A stretch of 64,000 nt of DNA from Bacillota bacterium (lineage in GTDB: Bacteria; Bacillota; Clostridia; Oscillospirales; Oscillospiraceae): the NCBI GenBank assembly GCA_028719885.1, contig JAQYLT010000033.1:47359-111358 (forward strand). The letters run 5' to 3'. A program made the position numbers and the translations under genes. The notes beneath the pieces were generated by a model. It made no database searches and was not told the origin of the DNA. It saw nothing but the letters and a program-made list of their open reading frames with translations. Of the stretch, positions 1 to 8,293 are shown one piece after another; positions within the stretch are counted from its first letter, which is position 1; the number at the start of each line of letters is the position of its first letter.

Positions 1-204
1 GGTATTCTTCTCGTGAATACCGCTGGCCTGAATGGCGCGGTTTACGCCGACCACAGCGGCAACCACAACCAACACGGCCAACACAACGCCGAAAGCGATG
101 CTGTAGATTTTGATTTTCTTCGCTTCCTTCTGCTCGGCCAACTGACGCTCGGTCAGCTTTTCGCCGCCTTCTGTGCGAAGCTTTTTCTTCTTGGATGCAC
201 TCAT
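1..204 (-). CDS. N-terminus of a membrane-anchored protein (partial)
   Basis: The window edge cuts this gene, so only the first 68 codons are visible. The protein starts with a lysine-rich cytoplasmic segment (MSASKKKKLRTEGGEKLTER) followed by a single hydrophobic helix at about residues 39-57, so it is predicted to be anchored with its C-terminal part outside the cell. An AGAGGAAA ribosome binding site precedes the ATG at 204. Proteins beginning this way in related Clostridia are often extracytoplasmic PpiC/SurA-type foldases, but no catalytic domain is visible here, so the function is left open. Confidence 0.75.
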   Translation of the reverse strand, partial: MSASKKKKLRTEGGEKLTERQLAEQKEAKKIKIYSIAFGVVLAVLVVVAAVVGVNRAIQASGIHEKNT

Positions 205-354
205 GAAATCATTTCCTCTCGTTGTTCCTTAGTTCGTTTTGGTTTGTAAAAAAGCATACAAACAGACCCGTGTATTATAATCTATTTTTTTCTCGGTTGC
301 AAGAGGTAATTTTGTTAAAAATTAATAAATGACCGTTTTTTCGTTCCCTTTTTG

Positions 355-389
355 AAAAAATAAAAAACATGGGGGCCGAAGCCCCCATG
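355..389 (-). terminator. Intrinsic terminator of the 6S-like RNA
   Basis: Read on the minus strand, a GGGGGC-TTCG-type hairpin (368-389, perfect arms) is followed by two runs of six T separated by one A. It closes the 6S-like RNA unit and separates it from the membrane protein gene. Confidence 0.85.
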
Positions 390-394
390 CCATA

Positions 395-585
395 CCCCGC
401 TTTAGCCGAAGCGCGTCCAATTATGACCTGCACGAAATGGCAGGTGGGTTGCCGCTCACGACTTTCTCTGCTCCCAACATCCACCCATCGTCGAGGCGTG
501 GGCGGGAGGTCTGCAATCCAGCCGGGAAGTCTAACATCCCGATTTAAAAATGTGGGTCCAAAAGGACGCACTCGCACCAAGCAGG
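395..585 (-). ncRNA. ssrS: Structured RNA, probably 6S RNA (ssrS)
   Basis: This 200-base stretch lies between the DUF1292 stop codon and a strong terminator and has no credible reading frame. On the minus strand the ends pair in a 10-bp closing stem (564-573 with 409-418). The interior holds a small hairpin (CGGGA...TCCCG), a longer apical stem (CTCCC...GGGAG) and a 3' side hairpin (CCTGC...GCAGG). A closing stem, an open centre with a 3' hairpin and an apical stem is the plan of 6S RNA, which binds sigma-A RNA polymerase by mimicking an open promoter. The assignment rests on architecture, size and context, not on a covariance-model hit. Another structured RNA of similar size is possible. Confidence 0.5.
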
Positions 586-592
586 AAGTATT

Positions 593-871
593 TTATTCGG
601 TTTCTTCCTCGTAAAGAGAGTCCATAATCAGGTCGTACACAGCCTGGAGCTCCGCTTCATCCTCGATGGCGCAAAGCAGCGGCTCGCCGTCTTCCTCAAT
701 GGATTTGAGAATGGTGACCTCCATGCTGAGCTCGTCTTCACTGCCGGAGGCCGGAATCACCGCAAGATAGCTCTGGCCGTTGTACTCCACGGTGGTGAGT
801 ACCTCCAGCTCGTATTCCTTGCCGTCTTCATCTGCAATGGTTATAAAATCGGAGCCGTAGTCCTCTGCCAT
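593..871 (-). CDS. DUF1292 family protein (YrzB-like)
   Basis: A 92-residue acidic protein beginning MAEDYGSDFITIADEDGKEY. The F/I-x-DEDG-E/K-x-E pattern followed by a short beta-rich core and an acidic tail is typical of DUF1292/YrzB proteins. These are small cytoplasmic proteins of unknown function, often encoded near alaS and ruvX in Firmicutes; here both lie elsewhere in the window. The start at 871 is chosen because GGGAGG sits 7-8 bases upstream; longer in-frame starts have no such site. Confidence 0.85.
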   Translation of the reverse strand: MAEDYGSDFITIADEDGKEYELEVLTTVEYNGQSYLAVIPASGSEDELSMEVTILKSIEEDGEPLLCAIEDEAELQAVYDLIMDSLYEEETE

Positions 872-899
872 GGTGCACCTCCCAAGTTCTCTTTCCGGT

Positions 900-928
900 A
901 TTCTAACCTGACTGGCCGGTAAAATCAA
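900..928 (-). promoter_or_regulatory. Sigma-A promoter of the DUF1292 gene
   Basis: On the minus strand TTGATT (923-928) and TAGAAT (900-905) are spaced by 17 bp and lie about 30 bp before the DUF1292 start. Transcription may continue into the 6S-like RNA. Confidence 0.65.
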
Positions 929-1094
929 TAGTCAATATTGCACAAACTGTACAACTGCCCCTCAGCCGGCCGCCGGACACCTCCTGCATTTTCATGAAAT
1001 GGGCCTGGCAGCAGGGGAATTGCCGATGTCAGCATTATTTCCGGAATTTAAAGGATAATTCATAAATTAGGTCTTTCGTTTTGGGCATCATTAT

Positions 1095-1102
1095 GCTATA
1101 AT
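1095..1102 (+). promoter_or_regulatory. Extended -10 promoter of the PBP operon
   Basis: TGCTATAAT is a perfect extended -10 element about 85 bp before the penicillin-binding protein start. No convincing -35 hexamer lies at the proper distance, which is usual for extended -10 promoters. Confidence 0.65.
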
Positions 1103-1186
1103 GATACGTAGGCATGTTCTGCAATATGCATGCTTCAGTTGACAGATTACCGCCCGGCAGCCTCTGCCGGAGTCCCGGAGGTTTTT

Positions 1187-4006
1187 ATGGAACATCAAGA
1201 TCAAAATAACAGACGGAGGAAAAAAATCCGGCAGGAATGGAACCCGCATTGGTCGGTGAAGCTGGGCTACACCATTTGTTCCACCTTGTTTTCCGCTGCG
1301 AAAATTGCCATTGGCGCGGCAGCCACGGTTTTGCTGATCTGCCTGATCAGCGGCGTTGTTTTTGTGGGCGCGCTGGCGGAATATCTTCAGAACGACATTC
1401 TGAAAGAAGCCCAGAACTGGTCCTATGAGGATTATGACATTGAAAAAACGTCCTATGTACACTATGTGGATAATGACGGAAATATTCAGCTGCTTCAGCA
1501 GATTTACACCACAACGGACCGCCAGCCCGCAACCTGGGACGAAATTCCCAAGGCGCTGATCGACGCCACCGTGGCCATTGAGGACAAGCGGTTTTACGAG
1601 CATCAGGGCGTGGACTGGATCACCACGGTGAAAGCCTGCGCCAACATGTTCTTCGGCGGGGATTCCCAGTTCGGCGGCTCCACCATCACCCAGCAGCTTG
1701 TGAAAAACACCACGGACGAAAAGAGCATTACGGTTCAGCGAAAGGTCATGGAAATTTTCCGGGCGCAGCTGCTGGAAAAAGAGTATGACAAAGACGTCAT
1801 CATGAAAGAATACCTGAACCGTATTTACCTGGGCAAGGGCTGCTATGGCGTGAAGTCCGCTGCCGCTGCCTATTTCGGCAAGGAGCTGCAAAGCCTGACG
1901 GTGGCCGAGTGCGCCAGCCTGATCAGCATTACCAACAACCCCTCCATGTTCAACCCCTATTCCACCAGCGTGTATATGTACAAGGGCGAGATGCGTGACG
2001 GTGCGGGCCGGAACCGCTACCGTCAGGAAAGCGTCCTGAATGAGATGCTGAATCAGGGCTATCTGACCGACGAGGAATATATCAAGGCTTACAATCAGCC
2101 CTTGGTTTTCAAGGATGGCATCGACGATGAGGACCGTTGGGCCAATTGCGATCACTGCGGCTATGGGGGAACGGTGGGAAGCTACACCCACGAGGGCGAC
2201 CTGTATTTCTGCCCCCGGTGCGGCTCTCAGACCTCCGTCAGCCTGAACGCCTCCCAGCATATCTACAGCTGGTTTGTGGATACGGTGATTCTGGATGTGG
2301 CTGCGGATATGGCCCTGCAGGACGGCTTCGTGTGGGATGATATGGACCAGGCAGCCCGGAACTATTACCTGGAAAAGATTCAAAAGGGCGGCTATCACAT
2401 CTACACCACACTGGATTTGGATGTTCAGAACCAGGTGGATGCCATCTATACTGACCTGAACAACATTCCCACCACCAGAAGCACCCAGCAGCTCCAATCC
2501 GGTATTGTTGTGATCGACAATTCCACCGGTGACATTGTGGCCTTGGCCGGCGGCGTGGGAGAGAAAACCGACTTCTTCGCCTACAACAAAGCAACCCAGG
2601 CGAAGCTGCAGACCGGCTCTTCCGAAAAGCCCCTGTCCGTGTATGCACCCGCCTTTGAAAAGGGAGGCTACAGCCCCGCCACGGTCATCCGGGATATGCC
2701 GCTGAGCTATGACGGCGGCGCCTTCCCCAAGAACGACAGCCGGGTGTACAGCTATTCCAAGACCATTTTCCAGGGCATTGTCTCTTCGGTGAACACCATT
2801 GCGGCCAATACCCTGAACCAGATCGGAACGGACTACAGCTTCAGCTTTGCCAAATATAATTTTGGTCAGAATTACCTGGTTGACCGTTATGTCTCCTCCA
2901 GCGGCATGAACATGTCCGATATTGCCATCTCTCCTCTGGCTCTGGGCGCTTTGACGGTGGGCTCCACCGTCCGGGAGATGTCCGCTGCCTATTCCACCTT
3001 TGCCAACAACGGCGTCTACCGCACGGCCCGGACCTACACCAAGGTCTATAACAGCGACGGCGAAATTGTGCTGGACAACAAGCAGGAGAGCAGGCAGATT
3101 CTCAGCGAAAAGACCATCAACTATATCAACTACTGCCTGTACAACGCGGCCAATAACGGCACCGGTACGGCGGCGGTTTTCCCCGGACAAAATATCGCCG
3201 GCAAAACCGGCACCACCTCCAGCAACCGTGACCGTTGGTTCTGCGGCTATACCAAGTATTACACCGCTGCGGTCTGGTGCGGCTATAACCAGCCGGAGCA
3301 GATCAACCTGACCAACAACTATCAGAACCCCGCAGCCCGTCTGTGGAAAATGGTGATGCAGCCCATCCACAATGGCCTGCCCCAGGTCGGACTGTACAAC
3401 GGCAATGCCTTCCGCTATGTGGATGTGTGCCTGGATTCCGGCTTGCTTGCCACGGATGCCTGCCGCAGCGATGTGCGGGGAATCAACCGGGTGTCCTCCA
3501 CCAACTGCTATCCCGAGGATGTGCCAAACGGTGTGTGCACCAAGCATGTGATGGTGGATTACTGCGTCACCGGCGGCGGCGTGGCCACCGAGTTCTGCCG
3601 GATGTTCCCCGATGCGGTGATTGAAACCCGGTCCCTGGTGAGGCTGACCCCTGACGAGATCAATGACATTCGAGCCGGCCTCAATGTGGGCCTGGAAGGC
3701 GTGTTTGGCAGCGACAATTATGTTTTCTATGTGGATAGCTACGGCAATCCGATGGTATGGACCGGCTTCAGCGGCTATGCCAATAATACCACGGGCACAC
3801 CCTATCTGACCTGCCCGCTGCACAATCAGGATACCATCCAGAATTATCCCACGGAGCCGGATTACAGCTTCGGTGACGGAAGCGGAAACATCATTTATCC
3901 GGACGACGACAACAGCTTTGATTTCGGCGGAGGCTTCGGAGATTCCGGCAGCGGCACCGGTGATATCTACGGCGATTATTCCGGAAATGGAGACGTATTC
4001 TTCTAA
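1187..4006 (+). CDS. Class A penicillin-binding protein (GT51 + transpeptidase) with zinc-ribbon insert
   Basis: A 939-residue bifunctional peptidoglycan synthase. A basic cytoplasmic tail and one membrane helix (about 40-65) precede the GT51 glycosyltransferase domain, with EDKRFYEHQG (catalytic Glu132) and GGSTITQQLVKN. The transpeptidase domain carries SSEK (nucleophile Ser478, Lys481), SVN (534-536) and KTG (673-675). Between the domains lies an unusual segment with two CxxC pairs (C321/C324 and C342/C345, CDHC and CPRC), which looks like a zinc ribbon. The C-terminus is a Gly/Asp/Ser-rich tail. ATG 1187 follows a CGGAGG site; an upstream in-frame start has none. The methyltransferase gene follows after 29 bp. 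Confidence 0.95.
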   Translation: MEHQDQNNRRRKKIRQEWNPHWSVKLGYTICSTLFSAAKIAIGAAATVLLICLISGVVFVGALAEYLQNDILKEAQNWSYEDYDIEKTSYVHYVDNDGNIQLLQQIYTTTDRQPATWDEIPKALIDATVAIEDKRFYEHQGVDWITTVKACANMFFGGDSQFGGSTITQQLVKNTTDEKSITVQRKVMEIFRAQLLEKEYDKDVIMKEYLNRIYLGKGCYGVKSAAAAYFGKELQSLTVAECASLISITNNPSMFNPYSTSVYMYKGEMRDGAGRNRYRQESVLNEMLNQGYLTDEEYIKAYNQPLVFKDGIDDEDRWANCDHCGYGGTVGSYTHEGDLYFCPRCGSQTSVSLNASQHIYSWFVDTVILDVAADMALQDGFVWDDMDQAARNYYLEKIQKGGYHIYTTLDLDVQNQVDAIYTDLNNIPTTRSTQQLQSGIVVIDNSTGDIVALAGGVGEKTDFFAYNKATQAKLQTGSSEKPLSVYAPAFEKGGYSPATVIRDMPLSYDGGAFPKNDSRVYSYSKTIFQGIVSSVNTIAANTLNQIGTDYSFSFAKYNFGQNYLVDRYVSSSGMNMSDIAISPLALGALTVGSTVREMSAAYSTFANNGVYRTARTYTKVYNSDGEIVLDNKQESRQILSEKTINYINYCLYNAANNGTGTAAVFPGQNIAGKTGTTSSNRDRWFCGYTKYYTAAVWCGYNQPEQINLTNNYQNPAARLWKMVMQPIHNGLPQVGLYNGNAFRYVDVCLDSGLLATDACRSDVRGINRVSSTNCYPEDVPNGVCTKHVMVDYCVTGGGVATEFCRMFPDAVIETRSLVRLTPDEINDIRAGLNVGLEGVFGSDNYVFYVDSYGNPMVWTGFSGYANNTTGTPYLTCPLHNQDTIQNYPTEPDYSFGDGSGNIIYPDDDNSFDFGGGFGDSGSGTGDIYGDYSGNGDVFF

Positions 4007-4035
4007 AGAACAGAGAGAAATGGGGAAAAGCATAA

Positions 4036-4902
4036 ATGATGTGGATTTCCGATGAATGGAAGGATTATCAGGTGCTGGACACCTCCGACGGCGAGCGGCT
4101 GGAGCGTTGGGGCGACTATATTCTGGTTCGCCCGGACCCTCAGGTGATTTGGAGTACGCCCCACGCTGCCCCGGAGTGGAAGCACTATGATGCCCGGTAT
4201 ATCCGCTCCAATACCGGCGGCGGACGCTGGTCCGATCACCAGCTCCCGGAGCGCTGGCAGATTCGCTATAAAGACTATCTCACTTTCAATGTTAAGCCCA
4301 TGAATTTTAAGCACACCGGTGTTTTTCCGGAGCAGGCTGCAAACTGGGACTTCATCCGGGAAAAGGTTGCCTCCGCCAGGCGGCCTGTCCGGGTGCTGAA
4401 TCTCTTCGCCTATTCCGGCGGTGCAACCCTGGCGGCTGCGGCCGGTGGGGCAGAGGTTTATCATGTGGATGCTTCCAAGGGCATGGTGGCCTGGGCCAAG
4501 GAGAACGCGGCTTCCTCCGGCCTGGCGGACCGGCCGATTCACTGGATCGTGGATGACTGCGGCAAATTCATTCAGCGGGAGATTCGCCGGGGACGCCGGT
4601 ATGACGGAATCATCATGGACCCACCCAGCTACGGGCGGGGACCCAGCGGCGAGATCTGGAAGATGGAAACCAGCTTCTATCCATTCCTGCTGGAAACGGT
4701 GAAGCTGCTCAGCGAGAGTCCGCTGTTTGTGATTATCAATTCCTATACCACCGGCCTGACACCCTCTGCCGTGGCCTATGCCTCCGATGTGGTGTTCGCC
4801 AGCCGGTTTGGCGGCAAAACCGCAGCGGGGGAGCTGGGTTTGCCGGTGAGAGAATCCGGCCTTGTGCTGCCCTGCGGCGCAACGGGCCGGTGGACACCTT
4901 GA
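4036..4902 (+). CDS. Class I SAM-dependent methyltransferase, RlmI-like
   Basis: A 288-residue methyltransferase. The SAM-binding Rossmann motif is seen as NLFAYSGGATLAAAAGGAEV, the acidic ribose-binding residue follows in HVDAS, and DPPSYGRG is the catalytic-loop motif. The pattern matches the COG1092/RlmI group of rRNA cytosine methyltransferases, but an N-terminal PUA domain is not evident, so the substrate is not certain. It lies between the PBP and ecfA1, 12 bp ahead of the latter, and is probably co-transcribed with both. A second ATG directly follows the first at 4039. Confidence 0.8.
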   Translation: MMWISDEWKDYQVLDTSDGERLERWGDYILVRPDPQVIWSTPHAAPEWKHYDARYIRSNTGGGRWSDHQLPERWQIRYKDYLTFNVKPMNFKHTGVFPEQAANWDFIREKVASARRPVRVLNLFAYSGGATLAAAAGGAEVYHVDASKGMVAWAKENAASSGLADRPIHWIVDDCGKFIQREIRRGRRYDGIIMDPPSYGRGPSGEIWKMETSFYPFLLETVKLLSESPLFVIINSYTTGLTPSAVAYASDVVFASRFGGKTAAGELGLPVRESGLVLPCGATGRWTP

Positions 4903-4913
4903 TGGAGGACGGA

Positions 4914-5762
4914 ATGAGAGAAATAATATCTGCGGAGGATCTGGCGTTTCGCTATCCCGGAATGGACGGCGCACCGGATGTGACTGTTTTTGAGCATCTG
5001 AATCTTTCGTTCAAGGAGGGGAGCTTTACCGCAATTCTGGGTACCAATGGCTGCGGAAAGTCCACTCTGGCCAAGCATTTTAATTCCATTTTACTCCCCT
5101 CCGGCGGCAAGGTATACGTCTGCGGACTGGATACCTCCGACCCGGACCGGCTGATGGCGGTGCGGCGAAATGTGGGCATGGTGTTCCAGAACCCAGACAA
5201 TCAGATCGTTGCCAATGTGGTGGAAGAGGATGTGGCCTTTGGACCGGAAAATCTTGGCATTGCCAGTCCGGAAATCCGGCGCAGGGTGGATGTGGCCCTG
5301 AAGCAGGTTGGCATGTATGAGTACCGGGAGCACGCGCCCCATCTGCTTTCCGGCGGACAGAAGCAGCGCATTGCCATTGCCGGTGTGATTGCCATGGAGC
5401 CCAGGTGCATTGTTTTGGATGAACCCACTGCCATGCTGGACCCCCAGGGCAGAAAAGACGTGATGGACACGGTAAAGCGTCTGAATCAGGAAAAGGGAAT
5501 CACGGTGATTCTGATTACACACCATATGGACGAAGCCGCCCAGGCGGACCGGGTGGTGGTGCTGAATCAGGGAACCGTTGCGGCGGACGGCACCCCCCAG
5601 GAGGTTTTCTCCCAGGTGAAGCTGCTCCATGACATCGGACTTGCCGCACCGGAGAGCGTAGAGCTTTGCTGGGCGCTGAATCAGCAGGGCTGTGATCTGC
5701 CGCTGACCATGCTGGAACCAAAAGAATGTGCCCAGGCACTTTTTGATTGGATCAAGGCATGA
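4914..5762 (+). CDS. ecfA1: Energy-coupling factor transporter ATPase EcfA1
   Basis: A 282-residue ABC ATPase. Walker A GTNGCGKST is at 43-51; Q-loop FQNPDNQ, signature LSGGQKQR and Walker B IVLDEPTAMLD follow, then the H-loop ITHHMDE. FQNPDNQ is typical of EcfA1. With EcfA2 and EcfT it forms the energy module that powers vitamin uptake through separately encoded S components. ATG 4914 is chosen because GGAGG lies 5 bases upstream; an earlier ATG overlaps the methyltransferase gene and lacks a site. No S component lies nearby, so this is a group II (shared) ECF module. Confidence 0.95.
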   Translation: MREIISAEDLAFRYPGMDGAPDVTVFEHLNLSFKEGSFTAILGTNGCGKSTLAKHFNSILLPSGGKVYVCGLDTSDPDRLMAVRRNVGMVFQNPDNQIVANVVEEDVAFGPENLGIASPEIRRRVDVALKQVGMYEYREHAPHLLSGGQKQRIAIAGVIAMEPRCIVLDEPTAMLDPQGRKDVMDTVKRLNQEKGITVILITHHMDEAAQADRVVVLNQGTVAADGTPQEVFSQVKLLHDIGLAAPESVELCWALNQQGCDLPLTMLEPKECAQALFDWIKA

Positions 5763-5780
5763 GGCGTGGGAGGAATGAAT

Positions 5781-6644
5781 TTGGAACCCATTTTGCAGGT
5801 AAAAGACCTGAATTATATCTACAGCGTGGGTACGCCCTTTGAGCACAAAGCGCTGGAGAATGTGAATTTTACATTGAATCGGGGAGAGTTCGTGGGAGTC
5901 ATCGGCCATACGGGCTCCGGGAAATCCACCCTGATGCAGCAGCTCAACGGACTGCTGAAGCCCACCTCCGGCCAGGTGCTCCTGGACGGGGTGGATATCT
6001 GGTCGGACAAGAAAATCACCCGCCAGGCCCGCTTCCGGGTGGGCCTGGTGTTCCAGTACCCGGAATACCAGCTCTTTGAAGAGACGGTATATCGGGACAT
6101 TTCCTTTGGCCCTAAGAATATGGGGCTGAGCCAGGAGGAGATCGACCGCCGGGTCCGGGAGGCTGCCGGCTTTGTGGGGATTTCCCAGAAGCAGCTTCAA
6201 ATGTCTCCCTTTGACCTTTCCGGCGGTCAGAAGCGCCGGGTGGCCATTGCCGGTGTGATTGCCATGGAGCCGGAGGTGCTGATTCTGGATGAGCCCACCG
6301 CAGGGCTGGACCCCATCGGCAGAGCGGAGATTCTCAGCAACATCGAAAGCTACCGGAAGGCAAAGAACGCAACCATCATGATGGTCAGTCATTCCATGGA
6401 GGATGTGGCCAAAATGACCGACCGGCTGCTGGTGCTCTATGGCTCCCGGCTTGCCATGGATGCCCCTCCGTCGGAGGTGTTCACCCATGCCCAGGAGCTG
6501 GTGGACATGGGACTGAATATCCCCCAGGTGACCCAGGTTTTCCTCCAACTGAAGCAGCTGGGCCTGGATGTTGAGAATGTGTATACCATTGACCAGGCCG
6601 TTGCAGCCCTGTTGCAGCTGAAAGGGGGAAAGATACGTGCTTAA
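5781..6644 (+). CDS. ecfA2: Energy-coupling factor transporter ATPase EcfA2
   Basis: A 287-residue ABC ATPase paired with EcfA1. Walker A GHTGSGKST is at 42-50; Q-loop FQYPEYQLF is the EcfA2 hallmark. Signature LSGGQKRR, Walker B LILDEPTAGLD and H-loop VSHSMED are intact. A TTG start at 5781 is proposed: GGGAGG lies 7 bases before it, whereas the same site sits only one base before the ATG at 5775. The resulting MEPILQVKDL is a typical EcfA2 N-terminus. The 3' end overlaps ecfT by 8 bp, indicating translational coupling. Confidence 0.95.
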   Translation: MEPILQVKDLNYIYSVGTPFEHKALENVNFTLNRGEFVGVIGHTGSGKSTLMQQLNGLLKPTSGQVLLDGVDIWSDKKITRQARFRVGLVFQYPEYQLFEETVYRDISFGPKNMGLSQEEIDRRVREAAGFVGISQKQLQMSPFDLSGGQKRRVAIAGVIAMEPEVLILDEPTAGLDPIGRAEILSNIESYRKAKNATIMMVSHSMEDVAKMTDRLLVLYGSRLAMDAPPSEVFTHAQELVDMGLNIPQVTQVFLQLKQLGLDVENVYTIDQAVAALLQLKGGKIRA

Positions 6645-7443
6645 AGACATTACCCTCGGTCAGTATTTCCCTGGAAAATCGCCCATTCACCGAATGGACC
6701 CCAGAACAAAGCTGATTCTCACGGTTGTGTATATCGTGGCACTGTTCATTGCGAACAACTGGTTTTCGTATCTTGCGATGATGACGTTCCTGGTGCTGTG
6801 CATCCGGATTTCCACCATCCCGCTGAAATCCATTGTCCGGGGTATGAAGCCTCTGGTGTTTATCCTCCTGTTTACGGCAATTCTGAACCTGTTTTACACC
6901 GATGGCGGCGTGGTTCTGGTTCGCCTGGGCTCTCTGGCCATCACCACTGAGGGCTTAAAGCGGGCTTTCTTTATGATTTGGCGGATTCTCATGCTGATTT
7001 CCGGCACCTTCCTGCTGACCTACACCACCTCGCCCATTTCTCTCACCGACGGCTTGGAAAGCCTGTTGAACCCGCTGAAAAAGCTCCGTGTGCCGGTGCA
7101 TGAGCTGGCGATGATGATGAGCATTGCCCTGCGGTTCATTCCCACCCTGATTGAAGAGACAGACAAGATCATGAACGCCCAAAAGGCCAGGGGAGCGGAT
7201 TTTGAAAACGGAAGCATCATCCAGCGGGCAAAGGCTCTGGTCCCGGTGCTGGTGCCTCTGTTTATCAGTGCTTTCCGCCGGGCGGACGAGCTGGCAACAG
7301 CCATGGAGTGCCGCTGCTACCAGGGGGGAGAGGGCCGGACGAAAATGAAGCTGCTTCGGTTTTCCCGGGTTGACCTGCAGGCTTTCTCTGTCTGCGCCTG
7401 CCTGGTGGCCGGAGTCATCACCCTGGCGGCCTTTGGCCTGTGA
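6637..7443 (+). CDS. ecfT: Energy-coupling factor transporter transmembrane protein EcfT
   Basis: A 268-residue membrane protein with several hydrophobic helices in the N-terminal half and a C-terminal coupling region with the two Ala-Arg-Gly-type motifs, seen here as QKARGADF and MECRCYQGG. These contact the grooves of the two ATPases. The start is GTG at 6637 behind AAGGGGGAAAG, inside the last codons of ecfA2. The stop overlaps the truA leader. ecfA1-ecfA2-ecfT-truA order is conserved in many Firmicutes, where rplQ precedes and rplM-rpsI follow; neither is found here. Confidence 0.95.
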   Translation: MLKDITLGQYFPGKSPIHRMDPRTKLILTVVYIVALFIANNWFSYLAMMTFLVLCIRISTIPLKSIVRGMKPLVFILLFTAILNLFYTDGGVVLVRLGSLAITTEGLKRAFFMIWRILMLISGTFLLTYTTSPISLTDGLESLLNPLKKLRVPVHELAMMMSIALRFIPTLIEETDKIMNAQKARGADFENGSIIQRAKALVPVLVPLFISAFRRADELATAMECRCYQGGEGRTKMKLLRFSRVDLQAFSVCACLVAGVITLAAFGL

Positions 7444-7451
7444 GGTTTTCC

Positions 7452-8222
7452 ATGCGGAATATCGCTTTGTTTTTGACATATCTTGGAACAGCATACCATG
7501 GCTGGCAGGTTCAGAAGAATCTGGCAACTGTGGCAGAAACCATGGAAAAAGCGGCGGCCATGGTGGTGGGGCATCCCGTCCATATGACCGGCTGCGGCAG
7601 AACGGATGCCGGCGTTCACGCGAGATGCTACGTGGCCAATTTCCGAACCACCTCCACCATTCCGGTGGAGCGACTTCCTTATGCGCTGAATACCCATCTG
7701 CCCTGTGATATTGTGGTGACAAAGGCCTTTGAGGTCCACGATGGCTTCAACAGCATCGGCTCCTGTGTGCGGAAGGAGTATACCTATCAAATCTATAATT
7801 CCAGGCTGAAGGACCCTTTTTATGTGGACCGCGCCTGGTTTTATCCCAAGCATCTGGACGAAAAAATCATGCAGCAGGCTGCCTCCCAGTTTGTTGGCAC
7901 CCATGATTTTGCCGCGGTTCGCAGCGTGGGCACGGATGTGAAATCCACCGTGCGGACGGTCTATTACTACGATGTGGAGCGGAAAGGGGACCTGATTCTG
8001 CTTCGGGTCTGCGCTAACGGATTTCTGTATAATATGGCAAGGGCCATGGCCGGCACGGTGGTTTACTGTGCGGAGGGGAAGATACGCCCGGAGGAAATCG
8101 GCAGCATTCTGGATTCCGGCAACCGAACCGCTGCGGGGCCCACGGTGCCCCCCGGCGGCTTATATATGACCCACCTGTGGTATGACGATGGGGTGGAGAA
8201 GTTCGAGTGCGCCAGCCGCTGA
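7452..8222 (+). CDS. truA: tRNA pseudouridine(38-40) synthase TruA
   Basis: A 256-residue enzyme that isomerises uridines 38, 39 and 40 in the tRNA anticodon stem. GCGRTDAGVHA contains catalytic Asp52; the GTHDFAAVRS and FLYNMARAMAGTV blocks of the family are present. ATG 7452 has a GAGG site 5 bases upstream; an in-frame GTG that overlaps the ecfT stop is less likely. The length is normal for TruA. It is the last gene of the ecf operon. Confidence 0.96.
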   Translation: MRNIALFLTYLGTAYHGWQVQKNLATVAETMEKAAAMVVGHPVHMTGCGRTDAGVHARCYVANFRTTSTIPVERLPYALNTHLPCDIVVTKAFEVHDGFNSIGSCVRKEYTYQIYNSRLKDPFYVDRAWFYPKHLDEKIMQQAASQFVGTHDFAAVRSVGTDVKSTVRTVYYYDVERKGDLILLRVCANGFLYNMARAMAGTVVYCAEGKIRPEEIGSILDSGNRTAAGPTVPPGGLYMTHLWYDDGVEKFECASR

Positions 8223-8261
8223 AAGTGTTCATAATTTGTTTTTCCTTTTTTAGAGCGGATG

Positions 8262-8270
8262 TGCTATACT
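8262..8270 (+). promoter_or_regulatory. Extended -10 promoter of clpE
   Basis: TGCTATACT 24 bp upstream of the clpE start is a good extended -10. No CtsR-type direct repeat (GGTCAAA pairs) was recognised next to it. Confidence 0.55.
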
Positions 8271-8293
8271 GCGCTTCAAAGGAGTGAGAGAAT

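Noticed and set aside
1091..4033. A very long minus-strand reading frame opposite the penicillin-binding protein
   Set aside because: It is the mirror of the real gene; it has no ribosome binding site, is rich in His/Ala/Gly/Val as expected from antisense of GC-biased codons, and matches no family. The same applies to the other long antisense frames opposite alaS, clpE, ecfA and rplA.
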